The notes: generated from the letters alone by a model not told the origin. Numbered from the stretch's first letter, positions 46,256 through 54,638 are shown. The stretch: DNA of 64,000 nt from Amorphoplanes friuliensis DSM 7358 (GCF_000494755.1 NC_022657.1:197501-261500), one strand, 5' to 3'. Program-made: numbers and translations.

Positions 46256-47041
46256 ATGGGCGACTATGAGGGTATGGCGTGTGAGCGGTGGCGCGAGATG
46301 CTGTCTGCACAACTGGACGGCGAGGACGATCCGGCCGATCGGGCCCGGGTCGACGAGCATCTGGCCGGGTGTGCCGGCTGCCGGCAGTGGCTGGAACGCG
46401 CGGCCACGGTCAACCGGCTGACGCGTACGGGTCTGGTCGCCGATGTGCCCGACCTCAGCGCGGCCATTCTTGCTGCCCTGCCGGCTGCTCCCGAGCGTAA
46501 GCGGCGCCGGCTCGGCGTCGGACCGCTCTACGTCGCGCTGGCCGCGGTCGGCGCGGTGCAGCTGATCCTGGGTCTCGCCCAGGTCGGCGGTGGTGCGAGC
46601 AGCCTGCACGTGCACACGGGCCTGGACGCGACCCCCGGACATCTGTGGCACGAGTCGGCGGCCTGGAACGTCGCGGTCGGTGCGGGATTCCTCTTCATCG
46701 CCCTGCGGCGCAGCCGGCCCACCGGACTGGTCCCCATGCTGACGGCGTTTGTGGGGATGCTGCTGCTGCTCTCGGTCAACGACCTGTCGGCGGCCCGGGT
46801 CGACGCCGAGCGACTGATCAGCCACGGCTTCGTGATCCTGGGTTATCTGCTGGTGGTCGCGCTGTCGCGGGTCACCCGCGAGACTGTCCGCCCGCCCGGC
46901 GACCGGTCGACCGGAGGCAAGGCCTGGCACTTCGTCGAGGAGGAAGAGGTCGCCGACCCGGTCCTGCCGAAGCTCCGCCTGGTGCCGCGCGGGCCGCTGA
47001 CCGCCTCCGCCGCCGACTACGAGGAGCGCCGGGCAGCCTAG
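46256..47041 (+). CDS. Membrane protein with zf-HC2 (anti-sigma-type) zinc finger
   Basis: A 261-residue protein. The N-terminal ~60 residues form a zf-HC2 domain with H-x3-C-x2-C (HLAGCAGCRQW) preceded by Cys in ACERWREMLS, as in ZAS anti-sigma factors. About five membrane helices follow (first about 90-110, then 137-155, 160-180, 195-215) and a Pro-rich cytoplasmic tail. No sigma gene lies next to it; the nearest regulator is the CGNR protein upstream. ATG 46256 or the in-frame ATG 46274 may be the start. Confidence 0.85.
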   Translation: MGDYEGMACERWREMLSAQLDGEDDPADRARVDEHLAGCAGCRQWLERAATVNRLTRTGLVADVPDLSAAILAALPAAPERKRRRLGVGPLYVALAAVGAVQLILGLAQVGGGASSLHVHTGLDATPGHLWHESAAWNVAVGAGFLFIALRRSRPTGLVPMLTAFVGMLLLLSVNDLSAARVDAERLISHGFVILGYLLVVALSRVTRETVRPPGDRSTGGKAWHFVEEEEVADPVLPKLRLVPRGPLTASAADYEERRAA

Positions 47042-47271
47042 CGGGCCGGGGGCCGGACCGAGAGCTCACGCCACTCGTCCGGACCCACCAGGAGGGCGCG
47101 GACCATGTCGAGCGCGGCTTCCTCGCTGTCGTACTCGAAGAAGTGGGAGACACCGTCGGAGCCGCCCGCACGCTGCTCCACATACCACTGGTCGCCACTG
47201 GTTCGGAGGTACACGTCCTTGCGTGCGACGCGTCCCCATCGGCCGTTCCACCAGTGCTTACGCTGCTCCAT
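47038..47271 (-). CDS. Small protein under an SOS-type box
   Basis: A 77-residue basic/aromatic soluble protein (MEQRKHWWNGRWGRVARKDV at the start; FFEYDSEEAALDMVRALLVG near the middle). The alpha/beta look and the WRGRWxR opening recall small conserved actinobacterial hypotheticals; no function is known. It converges on the zinc-finger gene with a 4-base overlap. The promoter is remarkable: TACAGT lies 6 bases before the ATG, which suits a leaderless transcript, and a perfect LexA-type palindrome abuts it, so DNA damage should induce the gene. Confidence 0.8.
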   Translation of the reverse strand: MEQRKHWWNGRWGRVARKDVYLRTSGDQWYVEQRAGGSDGVSHFFEYDSEEAALDMVRALLVGPDEWRELSVRPPAR

Positions 47272-47283
47272 CCCGGCACTGTA

Positions 47284-47299
47284 TCGAACATTTGTTCGA
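47284..47299. promoter_or_regulatory. Perfect SOS (LexA) box
   Basis: TCGAAC-ATTT-GTTCGA is an exact match to the actinobacterial LexA site TCGAAC-N4-GTTCGA. It directly abuts the -10-like hexamer TACAGT of the 77-residue gene (reverse strand) and lies 12 bases before its ATG, where LexA would block RNA polymerase. Confidence 0.85.
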
Positions 47300-47331
47300 A
47301 CAGTGCCGGGTGGGGTTGATCTTTTGAGAAC

Positions 47332-47781
47332 TCAGCGCTGGCCGGGCTCCTGGTGACGTCCGAGGATGTCGTTGGCGGCACCCGGGGTGACCTGCTGGCG
47401 CACGAGAGCGTCGCGGATCTCGGTCAGGAGCTTGACCTCTTCGCTGGGAGCCTCCGGCGGGGGCTCCTCGCCCCGCTTGCGGCGCTCGGCGAGCCGGTTG
47501 AGCGGGTAGACCACGAGGAAGTAGAGGACCGCGGCGGTCAGGATGAAGGTGATGACCGAGTTGATGAAGGCGGCGTAGGTGAACTGGATGCCTTCGGACG
47601 GCTCCCAGACGCCGGCTCCGACACCACTGCCGCCCGAGATCCACTTGATCAGCGGCTCGAGGAAGGACTTGGTGAAGCCGCTGACAACCGCGGTGAAGGC
47701 GGCACCGATGACGATGCCGACCGCGAGGTCAACGACGTTGCCTCGCATGATGAAGTCTTTGAAGCCTTTGAGCATGGACAA
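47332..47781 (-). CDS. mscL: Large-conductance mechanosensitive channel MscL
   Basis: A 149-residue MscL. The family start MLKGFKDFIMRGNVVDLAVGIVIGAAFTAVVSGF includes TM1; TM2 is ITFILTAAVLYFLVVYP; the cytoplasmic helix ends with the charged RRKRGEEPPPEAPSEEVKLL. It opens under membrane tension to release solutes on hypo-osmotic shock. TTG 47781 has AGGAG 6 bases upstream; ATG 47775 is the alternative. Its C-terminus is slightly longer than in E. coli, as usual for actinomycetes. Confidence 0.96.
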   Translation of the reverse strand: MSMLKGFKDFIMRGNVVDLAVGIVIGAAFTAVVSGFTKSFLEPLIKWISGGSGVGAGVWEPSEGIQFTYAAFINSVITFILTAAVLYFLVVYPLNRLAERRKRGEEPPPEAPSEEVKLLTEIRDALVRQQVTPGAANDILGRHQEPGQR

Positions 47782-47898
47782 GAGTCACTCCTGCGCGTGA
47801 GCCGAGGGGGTCGACGACGGGCAGCAGTTTCCCACGACCGGTCAGCGACAAACTACGCCGATCGGATCATGGGGCGAAACGTCCGGCGGGCGCGCCGC

Positions 47899-48252
47899 TC
47901 AGTCGAGTGCGGGCTCCTCGGCCGTGACGGCCTCATCCACGGTCGGGTACGTGTGCAGCACCTCGACGAGTCCGCTGACCTCGAGGATGCGCAGCACCCC
48001 GCGCTGGGGGGCGGCGAGACGCACGACGCCGCCGGCATCGTCCGTGCTGTTCTTCGCGCGCACGAAGACCGACAGGCCGGTGGAGTCGCAGAACGACACG
48101 TCGGCGAGGTCGAAGACCAGCCGCGTGCGCCCCTTCTCCAGCAGGTCGCTGATCTGGTCCTGGAGCTGCGGCGCGGTGGCCATGTCGAGCTCACCGGCGA
48201 CCGACACGACGACGACGTCGCCGCGCTGTTCCGTTTGTACCGTCAAGGACAT
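47899..48252 (-). CDS. STAS anti-anti-sigma factor (RsbV/SpoIIAA type)
   Basis: A 117-residue single STAS domain with GDVVVVSVAGELDMATAPQL and the phosphorylation region VSFCDSTGLSV, where the Ser of DST is the site used by RsbW-type kinases. In partner switching the unphosphorylated form sequesters an anti-sigma kinase. It is divergent from the stressosome operon, with 200 bases between starts, and may be a downstream target of the RR-PP2C phosphatase. GGAGG precedes the ATG. Confidence 0.94.
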   Translation of the reverse strand: MSLTVQTEQRGDVVVVSVAGELDMATAPQLQDQISDLLEKGRTRLVFDLADVSFCDSTGLSVFVRAKNSTDDAGGVVRLAAPQRGVLRILEVSGLVEVLHTYPTVDEAVTAEEPALD

Positions 48253-48452
48253 TCAGGACCTCCAGTTATGTCCCGAACGGTACTCCACGCCGGGGGTGGT
48301 GTGCAGAACGGGGAGTGCGGATGCTGCCGAGATTTTAGTTGGCCTACGGCAAGTAACGATCGCCCGGTGGTAAAGTCCGGCCGACCCTCGGCGACGGCTG
48401 TCCGCGCGCACGCGAAGCCGCCCAGGGTGGAGTCACTATCAGGGAGGCGGCG

Positions 48453-49319
48453 GTGGCGCTGAGTACCGAAGAGGTGGGGCGCTTCGCGGGCCTGCTCGAG
48501 AGCAATGCTGAGGCTGTCATCACGGCCTGGACCGACGCGGTGAGCACGTTGCTGCGCGGCCGTCTCAGCCATGCCGAGCTGCGTCGACAGATCGCGGACC
48601 TGCACAAGGGCTTCCACGCGGCGCTCGCCGGCGGTGCCACCGACCTCGAGGGCGACTCCGCCGCCGAGCTGCGTGCCCAGCTGAGCGAGTTGTCGACGAT
48701 CCGGGCCCGGCAGGGCTTCACCGCCACCGAGACGGCCGTGAGCGTTTTTGCTCTCAAGGACGCGGTGCTGCCGTTCTTCGAGCAGGGCGCGAGCGCCGAC
48801 GCCACTACTCTGCGTGATTACGTCGCCTTTTCGGCCTTCATCGACCGCGCCGGCCTTTTCACCTTCGACAGCTACGTGCGCGCCCGCGAGGACCTCATCT
48901 CCGACCAGGCCGAGCAGCTTCTCGAGCTCTCCACGCCGGTGGTGAAGCTCTGGGAGGGCGTTGTCGCGGTGCCGCTGGTGGGCACGCTCGACTCGGCCCG
49001 CGCCCAGGTGGTCATGGAGCGGCTGCTGCAGACGCTGGTCGACACCGGCTCGCCGTACGCCATCATCGACATCACCGGGGTGCCGGCCGTCGACACCCAG
49101 GTCGCGCAGCACATCCTGAAGACCGTGGTGGCAGCCCGCCTGATGGGCGCCGACTGCATCATCTCGGGCATCCGGCCGCAGATCGCCCAGACGATCGTGG
49201 CCCTCGGCATCGAGTTCGGCGACATCGCCACCAAGGCGAGCCTCGCCGACGCGTTGCGGCACGTCCTGCGCAAGACCGACGCCAAGGCGCTCGGTCGTGC
49301 CGGTCGCCGGGAGGGCTGA
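48453..49319 (+). CDS. rsbR: RsbR-type stressosome co-antagonist
   Basis: A 288-residue protein: N-terminal RsbRD-like all-helical sensor domain (about 10-155) and C-terminal STAS domain (about 165-275). The STAS domain starts TPVVKLWEGVVAVPLVGTLD and has the two RsbT-target Thr positions in VPAVDTQVAQHIL and IRPQIAQTIV. RsbR proteins form the stressosome with RsbS, and stress triggers their phosphorylation by RsbT and release of that kinase. GTG start behind GGGAGG. First gene of a six-gene operon with almost no gaps. Confidence 0.94.
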   Translation: MALSTEEVGRFAGLLESNAEAVITAWTDAVSTLLRGRLSHAELRRQIADLHKGFHAALAGGATDLEGDSAAELRAQLSELSTIRARQGFTATETAVSVFALKDAVLPFFEQGASADATTLRDYVAFSAFIDRAGLFTFDSYVRAREDLISDQAEQLLELSTPVVKLWEGVVAVPLVGTLDSARAQVVMERLLQTLVDTGSPYAIIDITGVPAVDTQVAQHILKTVVAARLMGADCIISGIRPQIAQTIVALGIEFGDIATKASLADALRHVLRKTDAKALGRAGRREG

Positions 49320-49323
49320 ACCG

Positions 49324-49734
49324 GTGGAACGCGTACCGGTCCTGAAGATCGGTGACATCCTCCTGGTGTCGATCCAGATCGACATGGAGGACCAGGTCGC
49401 GCTGCAGCTCCAGGAGGATCTGGCCGACCGGATCGTCGCCACGGGTTGCCACGGTGTGATCATCGACATCAGCGCGCTGGACATCGTCGACTCGTTCGTC
49501 GGGCGGACCCTGGCCACCATCGCCTCCGTCTCCCGCGTTCTCGACGCGGAGACCGTCGTGGTCGGCATGCGGCCCGCGGTCGCCATCACGCTCGTCGAGC
49601 TCGGGCTGTCCCTTCCGGGGATCCAGACCGCGCTCAACGTCGAGCTGGGCATCGAGATGCTCGCCCGGGACCGTGACTTCGAGCTGCCCCTCGACGAGGA
49701 CGACGCCGGCGAGGCCGTCGTAAGCACACCGTGA
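49324..49734 (+). CDS. rsbS: RsbS-type stressosome scaffold
   Basis: A 136-residue STAS-only protein: MERVPVLKIGDILLVSIQID, the phosphorylation loop IIDISALDIVDSFVGRTLA (Ser in DS) and GMRPAVAITLVELGL. It forms the core of the stressosome and holds RsbT until phosphorylated. Its acidic tail (LDEDDAGEAVVSTP) extends the family length slightly. GTG start four bases after the RsbR stop. Confidence 0.95.
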   Translation: MERVPVLKIGDILLVSIQIDMEDQVALQLQEDLADRIVATGCHGVIIDISALDIVDSFVGRTLATIASVSRVLDAETVVVGMRPAVAITLVELGLSLPGIQTALNVELGIEMLARDRDFELPLDEDDAGEAVVSTP

Positions 49735-50150
49735 CCGCCGGGGACGACATCGCCGCGATGGAGCGCATCGTGGTCCGTACCGATCAGGATGTCGTCCGGG
49801 TTCGCCAGCTCGTCCGCACGCTGGCCGTGGCGGTCAAGCTCTCGCTCGTCGACCAGACCAAGCTCGTCACGGCGGCCAGTGAGCTCGCCCGCAACACCCT
49901 CGTCTACGGCGGTGGCGGGACGGTCGACGTGGGCCGGGTCGACAACGGCCGGCGTCTCGGCATCAAAATCGTTTTTGCCGACGAGGGACCGGGCATTGCC
50001 GATCTGAGCCTGGCGCTGACCGACGGCTACACGACCGGCGGCGGCCTGGGTCTGGGCCTCAGCGGGGCACGCCGCCTGGTCGACGAGTTCGACATCGACA
50101 CCCGCGTGGGTCAAGGTACGACGATTAGTGTGATCAAGTGGTGCCGATGA
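49731..50150 (+). CDS. rsbT: RsbT-type switch serine kinase
   Basis: A 139-residue GHKL kinase: N box ASELARNTLVYGGGG, G1 box IVFADEGPGI and G2 box GGGLGLGLSGARRLVDEF. It phosphorylates RsbS and RsbR and, when released, activates a downstream PP2C phosphatase. GTG start overlaps RsbS as GTGA; its stop overlaps the next gene as ATGA. Confidence 0.95.
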   Translation: MTAGDDIAAMERIVVRTDQDVVRVRQLVRTLAVAVKLSLVDQTKLVTAASELARNTLVYGGGGTVDVGRVDNGRRLGIKIVFADEGPGIADLSLALTDGYTTGGGLGLGLSGARRLVDEFDIDTRVGQGTTISVIKWCR

Positions 50151-51178
50151 GCGGAGGCGCGGTGGCGTCACTACCCGAGGGGCTCCTCGACGCGGGGGTC
50201 TGGTTCCGGGTGGAAGCCGCCGGGACGGCCGCCGCCGTCCGCAGGGCGGCGGAGCGCCTGGCCACCGAGCTGGGACTGCCCGCCAACCGCATCGCCGACC
50301 TCTCCATCGTCGCCGCCGAGACCGCCGGCAACCTCGTCAAGCACGCCGACGAAGGCATGCTGCTGGTGCGCCCGGTGCGCGTACCGGATCGGGCCGGGGT
50401 GGAGATCGTCGCCCTGGACCGGGGTCCGGGTATGGCTGACATCGCCCGGTCTCTCGGCGACGGGCACTCCACCGCGGGCACCCTCGGCATCGGTCTCGGG
50501 GCGATCGTGCGCCAGGCCAGCTGGTCCGACCTGCACTCGGTGCCCGGCCGGGGCACGGTCATGAGCATCCAGGTCTGGGCGGACGAGGCGCCGCCTCCCG
50601 CCTGGGCGGCCGGGCTGACCCGGCCGTTGACCGGCGAAACGGTCACCGGGGACGGTTTTGCCATCCGTGAGGCTGACGGCCGGCGGCAGGTGCTGGTCTG
50701 CGACGGACTGGGTCATGGCCACCTCGCCCATGCGGCCACGCAGGAGGCCGTCCGCGTTTTCGACTCCACTGCCGCCGCCCCGCCCGCCGTGGTGGTGGAG
50801 GCCCTGCACCGTGCGATCGGACACACCCGCGGTGCCGCTCTGGCCGTCGCCGAGCTGGACGACAGGGCCGGTCTTGTCCGCTATGCGGGCCTGGGCAACA
50901 TCGCCGGAATCGTGGTCGGCGCGGACGGCACCCGGCGGGGCATGGTGTCGCTGCCCGGCATCGCCGGGCACCAGCGGCGGCAGATCCGCGAGTACGACTA
51001 CCCGTTGCTGCCCGGTGCCGTGGTCATCATGCACACGGACGGCATCGTCGATCGCTGGAACGCGACCGACTATCCCGGCCTGATCACGCACTCGCCGCAG
51101 GTCATCGCCGCGACCGTGCTGCGGGACGCCGGCACCCGGCGCGACGACGCCGGTGTTCTCGTGGCCCGGACGCCATGA
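50147..51178 (+). CDS. GHKL ATPase fused to RsbX/SpoIIE-like PP2C phosphatase
   Basis: A 343-residue fusion. Residues about 10-145 resemble RsbT/RsbW GHKL kinases (VAAETAGNLVKHADEG N box; ALDRGPGMADI; GTLGIGLGAIV), and residues about 165-343 are a PP2C-like domain with VCDGLGHGHLAHAATQ, GLGNIAGIV and MHTDGIVDRW carrying the metal-binding Asp residues, close to RsbX. It could phosphorylate and dephosphorylate STAS domains of the stressosome and so reset it. ATG 50147 overlaps the RsbT stop. A GTG at 50138 is in frame. Confidence 0.9.
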   Translation: MSGGAVASLPEGLLDAGVWFRVEAAGTAAAVRRAAERLATELGLPANRIADLSIVAAETAGNLVKHADEGMLLVRPVRVPDRAGVEIVALDRGPGMADIARSLGDGHSTAGTLGIGLGAIVRQASWSDLHSVPGRGTVMSIQVWADEAPPPAWAAGLTRPLTGETVTGDGFAIREADGRRQVLVCDGLGHGHLAHAATQEAVRVFDSTAAAPPAVVVEALHRAIGHTRGAALAVAELDDRAGLVRYAGLGNIAGIVVGADGTRRGMVSLPGIAGHQRRQIREYDYPLLPGAVVIMHTDGIVDRWNATDYPGLITHSPQVIAATVLRDAGTRRDDAGVLVARTP

Positions 51179-52521
51179 CCTCCCCCGATCCTCTGATCCG
51201 CGCACGGATCCGGGTCGAGCAGGACATCTTCGTGGTGCGTCAGCTGGCCCGGGAGGTCGCGCGCGAGGTCGGCATGGAGACCCAGGATCAGACCCGGCTC
51301 GCCACGGCGCTCAGTGAGGTCGGCCGGTTGATGCTGGTCACGGGCCGAGACGCCGAGGTGGTGTTCGTTGCGGCGCCTGATGGGGTACCTACGCTTCAGG
51401 TGCAAGTTGAATACCCCGTTACCGGTGACGCAGCCCGGCTGACTTCGCAGCTGGGGCAGGTGAGGCGCCTGGTCGACTCGATGGAGGTAGGGGATGGGGG
51501 GATCGGAACGATCGTGCGGATGTCACGTCGACTCCCGCCGGCCGCGCCGCTCCTGAGCCCCGATCTTATGGACGAAATCCGTGAACGTCTCGCCGGCCAC
51601 GTGCCGGGGACGCCCTACGACGAGCTGACGGTGCAAAATCAGCAGCTCATCGGCGCCCTGGACGAGGTACGCGCCCAGCGCGACGATCTGGCCCGGCTCA
51701 ACGCCGAGCTGGAGGAGACCAACCGCGGTGTGATGGCTCTGTACCACCAGCTGTCCGACGAGCTGGAGGAGACCAACCGCGGCGTCGTGGCGCTCTACAA
51801 CGAGCTGGACGAGAAGTCCGTGCAGCTCCGTGCGGCGAGTGAGGCCAAGAGCCGCTTCCTCGCCAACGTCAGTCATGAGCTCCGCGCGCCGGTCACCGCG
51901 ATCATCGGGCTCGGCCGGTTGCTCAGCGACGACGCCTCCGATCCGCTCACCCCCGAGCAGAACCGTCAGGTCGAGCTGATCCGTGGCTCGGCCACCGATC
52001 TGCTGTCGCTGGTCAACGATCTGCTCGACCTGGCCAAGGCCGAGGCCGGCCGGATCGAGCCGAACTGGTCCGATGTGGACCTCAAGGCGGTTTTCGGTCA
52101 GCTGCGCGGCACTCTGCGCCCGCTGGCCACCCGGCCGGAGGTCGACTTTGTCGTCGAGGAGCCGTCGATCGCCGTGCTGCGCTCCGACGAGGTGCTGCTC
52201 GCGCAGGTCCTGCGAAACCTCCTGACCAACGCGATCAAGTTCACTTCCGAGGGTTCGATCCGGCTCGCTGTCACCCCGATCGACGACGGCGTCGAGTTCA
52301 CGGTGGCCGACACCGGCACAGGCATCCCGCCTGAGCTGCAGGAGCGCATCTTCGAGGAGTTCTACCAGGTGCCCGGGAGCCACCCGCTGAGCGGAAAGGG
52401 CACGGGCCTCGGCCTCCCGTACGCCCGCCGGCTGGTCACCATCCTGGGCGGCGCGCTGCGCGTGACGTCCACGCCGGGCCAGGGCAGCACGTTCACCGTC
52501 TCCCTGCCGGTGTCGCCGTGA
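51175..52521 (+). CDS. Hybrid sensor kinase with RsbT-like N-terminus and HisKA/HATPase
   Basis: A 448-residue soluble kinase. Residues about 8-120 look like a degenerate RsbT-type GHKL domain (DIFVVRQLAREVAREVGMET, ATALSEVGRLMLV) that has lost the N box. A coiled coil (about 155-222) contains the near-duplicate LEETNRGVMALYHQLSDE / LEETNRGVVALYNELDEK. Then HisKA (FLANVSHELRAPVTAIIGLG) with the phospho-His and HATPase (LLTNAIKFTS, VADTGTGIP, GTGLGLPYA). No membrane helix. It probably reads stressosome state and phosphorylates the receiver of the next protein. Confidence 0.92.
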   Translation: MTSPDPLIRARIRVEQDIFVVRQLAREVAREVGMETQDQTRLATALSEVGRLMLVTGRDAEVVFVAAPDGVPTLQVQVEYPVTGDAARLTSQLGQVRRLVDSMEVGDGGIGTIVRMSRRLPPAAPLLSPDLMDEIRERLAGHVPGTPYDELTVQNQQLIGALDEVRAQRDDLARLNAELEETNRGVMALYHQLSDELEETNRGVVALYNELDEKSVQLRAASEAKSRFLANVSHELRAPVTAIIGLGRLLSDDASDPLTPEQNRQVELIRGSATDLLSLVNDLLDLAKAEAGRIEPNWSDVDLKAVFGQLRGTLRPLATRPEVDFVVEEPSIAVLRSDEVLLAQVLRNLLTNAIKFTSEGSIRLAVTPIDDGVEFTVADTGTGIPPELQERIFEEFYQVPGSHPLSGKGTGLGLPYARRLVTILGGALRVTSTPGQGSTFTVSLPVSP

Positions 52522-54068
52522 CACCCGCCACCGTGCTGGTCGTCGACGACAGCGCCACCAAGCGATATCTGCTGGTGAGCTGGTTGTCGCGTGCCGGTTT
52601 CACGGTGGTGGAGGCGGAGACGGGTGGCGAGGCGCTGCGCCGCCTCACCGAGGCGGACATCGACCTGGTCGTCCTCGACGTGAAACTCCCGGACATGAAC
52701 GGCTTCGAGGTCTGCGAGCGGATCAAGACCGATCCCGTGTACGGCGTACTGCCCGTGATCCACGTGTCCGCGCACGCCGTGGACGTGGTCGACCGCACGC
52801 AAGGGCTGAACCGTGGTGCGGACGCGTACCTGGTGGAGCCGATCGAGCCGGACGAGCTGATCGCCACGTCGCAGGCTGTGCTGCGTTACTACCGGGCCCG
52901 GCAGCGCGCCGAGACGCTGGCCGCCCGGATGATCCGGCTGGCCGAGACCACGCTGGCGATCAACTCCGCGTCCACGCTGACGGGGCTGCTGCAGGCGGCC
53001 GCTGACGGCGCCCACGAGATCTTCGACGGTCCGGTCATCGTGGTCGCCGAGACCTCCGACGGTGACGGGCTGGCCGCCGTGGCCGACGGGCACGAGTCGG
53101 CGGTCCGGCCGTGGACCGTCGAGCACCAGGAGATCGCGGTGGGCTCGACGGTGCGCAACGACGACCCGGACCTCTGGCCGGGTGTGCCCTGGCCCGAGGG
53201 CGAGTCCGTCGCGGTCGCGTCGGCCCGGCTGCGCAGCGACCGTTCGCCGGTCTCCGTGGCCGTGCCGTCCAGCAGCCAGAACCCCGGCTTCCCGGTGCTG
53301 CGGCAGCTCGCCCAGGCGGTGGCGGCCGCGGTCGAGGCGCAGCGCTCGTACGACGAGGAGCACCGGATCGCGGTGACGTTGCAGCGCAGCCTGCTCCAGT
53401 CGCGGCTGCCCGACGTGCCGGGTCTGGAGCTCGCCGTCCGCTACGAGCCCGCCGGTGCGCAGACCGAGGTCGGTGGTGACTTCTACGAGCTGACGATGCT
53501 GGACGGCCGGCTGCTCGTGGCCATCGGTGACGTCGCCGGGCACTCGCTGCACGCGGCGACGGTGATGGCGGAGCTGCGGCATGCCGTGCGGGCGTACGCC
53601 GTCGAGGGGCATCCGCCCGGCGCGGTGCTGGAGCTGGTCAACCGCTTCATGCGGGCGGTGCTGCCCACCGAGTCGGCGACACTGTGCCTGCTGACGCTGG
53701 AGCCGGACACCGGTCGCGTCCGCCTGGCCAGCGCCGGTCACCTGCCGCCGCTGCTGCACGTGGACGGGAAGGCGCGTTTCCTGGCGCCGAAGGGCCCGCT
53801 GCTCGGCATCAACGCGCCGCGCCCCGCGGACCTGGAGTTCGTGCTGCCGCCCGGCGGGACCCTGGTCCTCTACACGGACGGTCTGATCGAACGCCGCGAC
53901 GCCGATATCGACGTCGGCCTGTCCGCGCTGGCGGATTGCGCGGCTGAGGTGGACCGCAGCCTCGATGCCTTCTGCCAGCGACTTCTTGTCGATCTGGCCG
54001 GTGCCGACGAGCAGGCCGACGACATCGCCGTGGTTGCTCTGCGACGGAGCGTGACCGAAAGGGCTTGA
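52518..54068 (+). CDS. Receiver-GAF-PP2C phosphatase (RsbU-like output)
   Basis: A 516-residue protein: receiver domain about 1-120 (VLVVDDSATKR, VVLDVKLPDMNGFE with the phospho-Asp), a GAF-like region about 140-275, and a SpoIIE/PP2C domain about 295-510 with VGGDFYELTMLDGRLLVAIGDVAGH, VNRFMRAVLPTESATLCLL and LVLYTDGLIERRDA. It should dephosphorylate a STAS anti-anti-sigma protein, possibly the divergent one at 47899. Start overlaps the kinase as GTGA. No sigma or anti-sigma gene follows. Confidence 0.94.
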   Translation: MTPATVLVVDDSATKRYLLVSWLSRAGFTVVEAETGGEALRRLTEADIDLVVLDVKLPDMNGFEVCERIKTDPVYGVLPVIHVSAHAVDVVDRTQGLNRGADAYLVEPIEPDELIATSQAVLRYYRARQRAETLAARMIRLAETTLAINSASTLTGLLQAAADGAHEIFDGPVIVVAETSDGDGLAAVADGHESAVRPWTVEHQEIAVGSTVRNDDPDLWPGVPWPEGESVAVASARLRSDRSPVSVAVPSSSQNPGFPVLRQLAQAVAAAVEAQRSYDEEHRIAVTLQRSLLQSRLPDVPGLELAVRYEPAGAQTEVGGDFYELTMLDGRLLVAIGDVAGHSLHAATVMAELRHAVRAYAVEGHPPGAVLELVNRFMRAVLPTESATLCLLTLEPDTGRVRLASAGHLPPLLHVDGKARFLAPKGPLLGINAPRPADLEFVLPPGGTLVLYTDGLIERRDADIDVGLSALADCAAEVDRSLDAFCQRLLVDLAGADEQADDIAVVALRRSVTERA

Positions 54069-54075
54069 CGGCGTC

Positions 54076-54092
54076 TATTCACTCAGTGAATA
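54076..54092. promoter_or_regulatory. PadR operator
   Basis: TATTCACT-C-AGTGAATA is a perfect 17-base palindrome located 9 bases before the PadR ATG (54102), 7 bases after the previous stop. It covers the likely promoter and start site of the PadR-ABC operon and should be the autoregulatory site. Confidence 0.8.
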
Positions 54093-54101
54093 GTGTGGGT
54101 C

Positions 54102-54638
54102 ATGTCGACCTCGCACGTGTTGCTCGGGCTGCTCTCCGCAGGTCCCCAGCATGGATACGAACTCAAGCGGGTGCACGACGAACGCCTGCCCCGGGCCAAA
54201 CCGCTCGCGTACGGGCAGGTCTACGCCACCCTGGGACGCCTGGAACGCGACGGGTTCGTCGAGCAGTCCGGGCAGGATCAGGAAGGTGGCCCCGAGCGCA
54301 CCTCGTACACCCTCACCGACGCCGGCCGTGCCCGCCTCGACGAATGGCTGGCCGCCGTCGAGCCGCCGGCTCCGTACGTCACCAGTGACCTCTTCGCCAA
54401 GGTTGTGGTCAGCCTGCTCGCCTCGGGCGCCGCGGCAGCGAAGGAATACCTGGTCGCCCAGCGGGCCGCGCACACCACCCGGCTGCGCGAGCTGACCGCG
54501 GTCAAGACCGCCACCGACTCCTCCGCCGGTGACGTGGTCGCCGCCGACTACGCCATCGCCCACCTCGACGCGGACCTGCGCTGGCTGCAGACCACGCTGC
54601 TGCGCGTCGCCGACCTCCACCGAGAGGTGATCGCATGA
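54102..54638 (+). CDS. PadR-family regulator
   Basis: A 178-residue PadR-type winged-helix repressor: HVLLGLLSAGPQHGYELKRV, KPLAYGQVYATLGRLERDGFV and SYTLTDAGRARLDEWL, then a C-terminal helical dimer domain (about 95-178). First gene of a PadR-ATPase-permease operon, the usual layout for multidrug or lantibiotic exporters. ATG 54102, after the 17-base palindrome. Confidence 0.94.
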   Translation: MSTSHVLLGLLSAGPQHGYELKRVHDERLPRAKPLAYGQVYATLGRLERDGFVEQSGQDQEGGPERTSYTLTDAGRARLDEWLAAVEPPAPYVTSDLFAKVVVSLLASGAAAAKEYLVAQRAAHTTRLRELTAVKTATDSSAGDVVAADYAIAHLDADLRWLQTTLLRVADLHREVIA

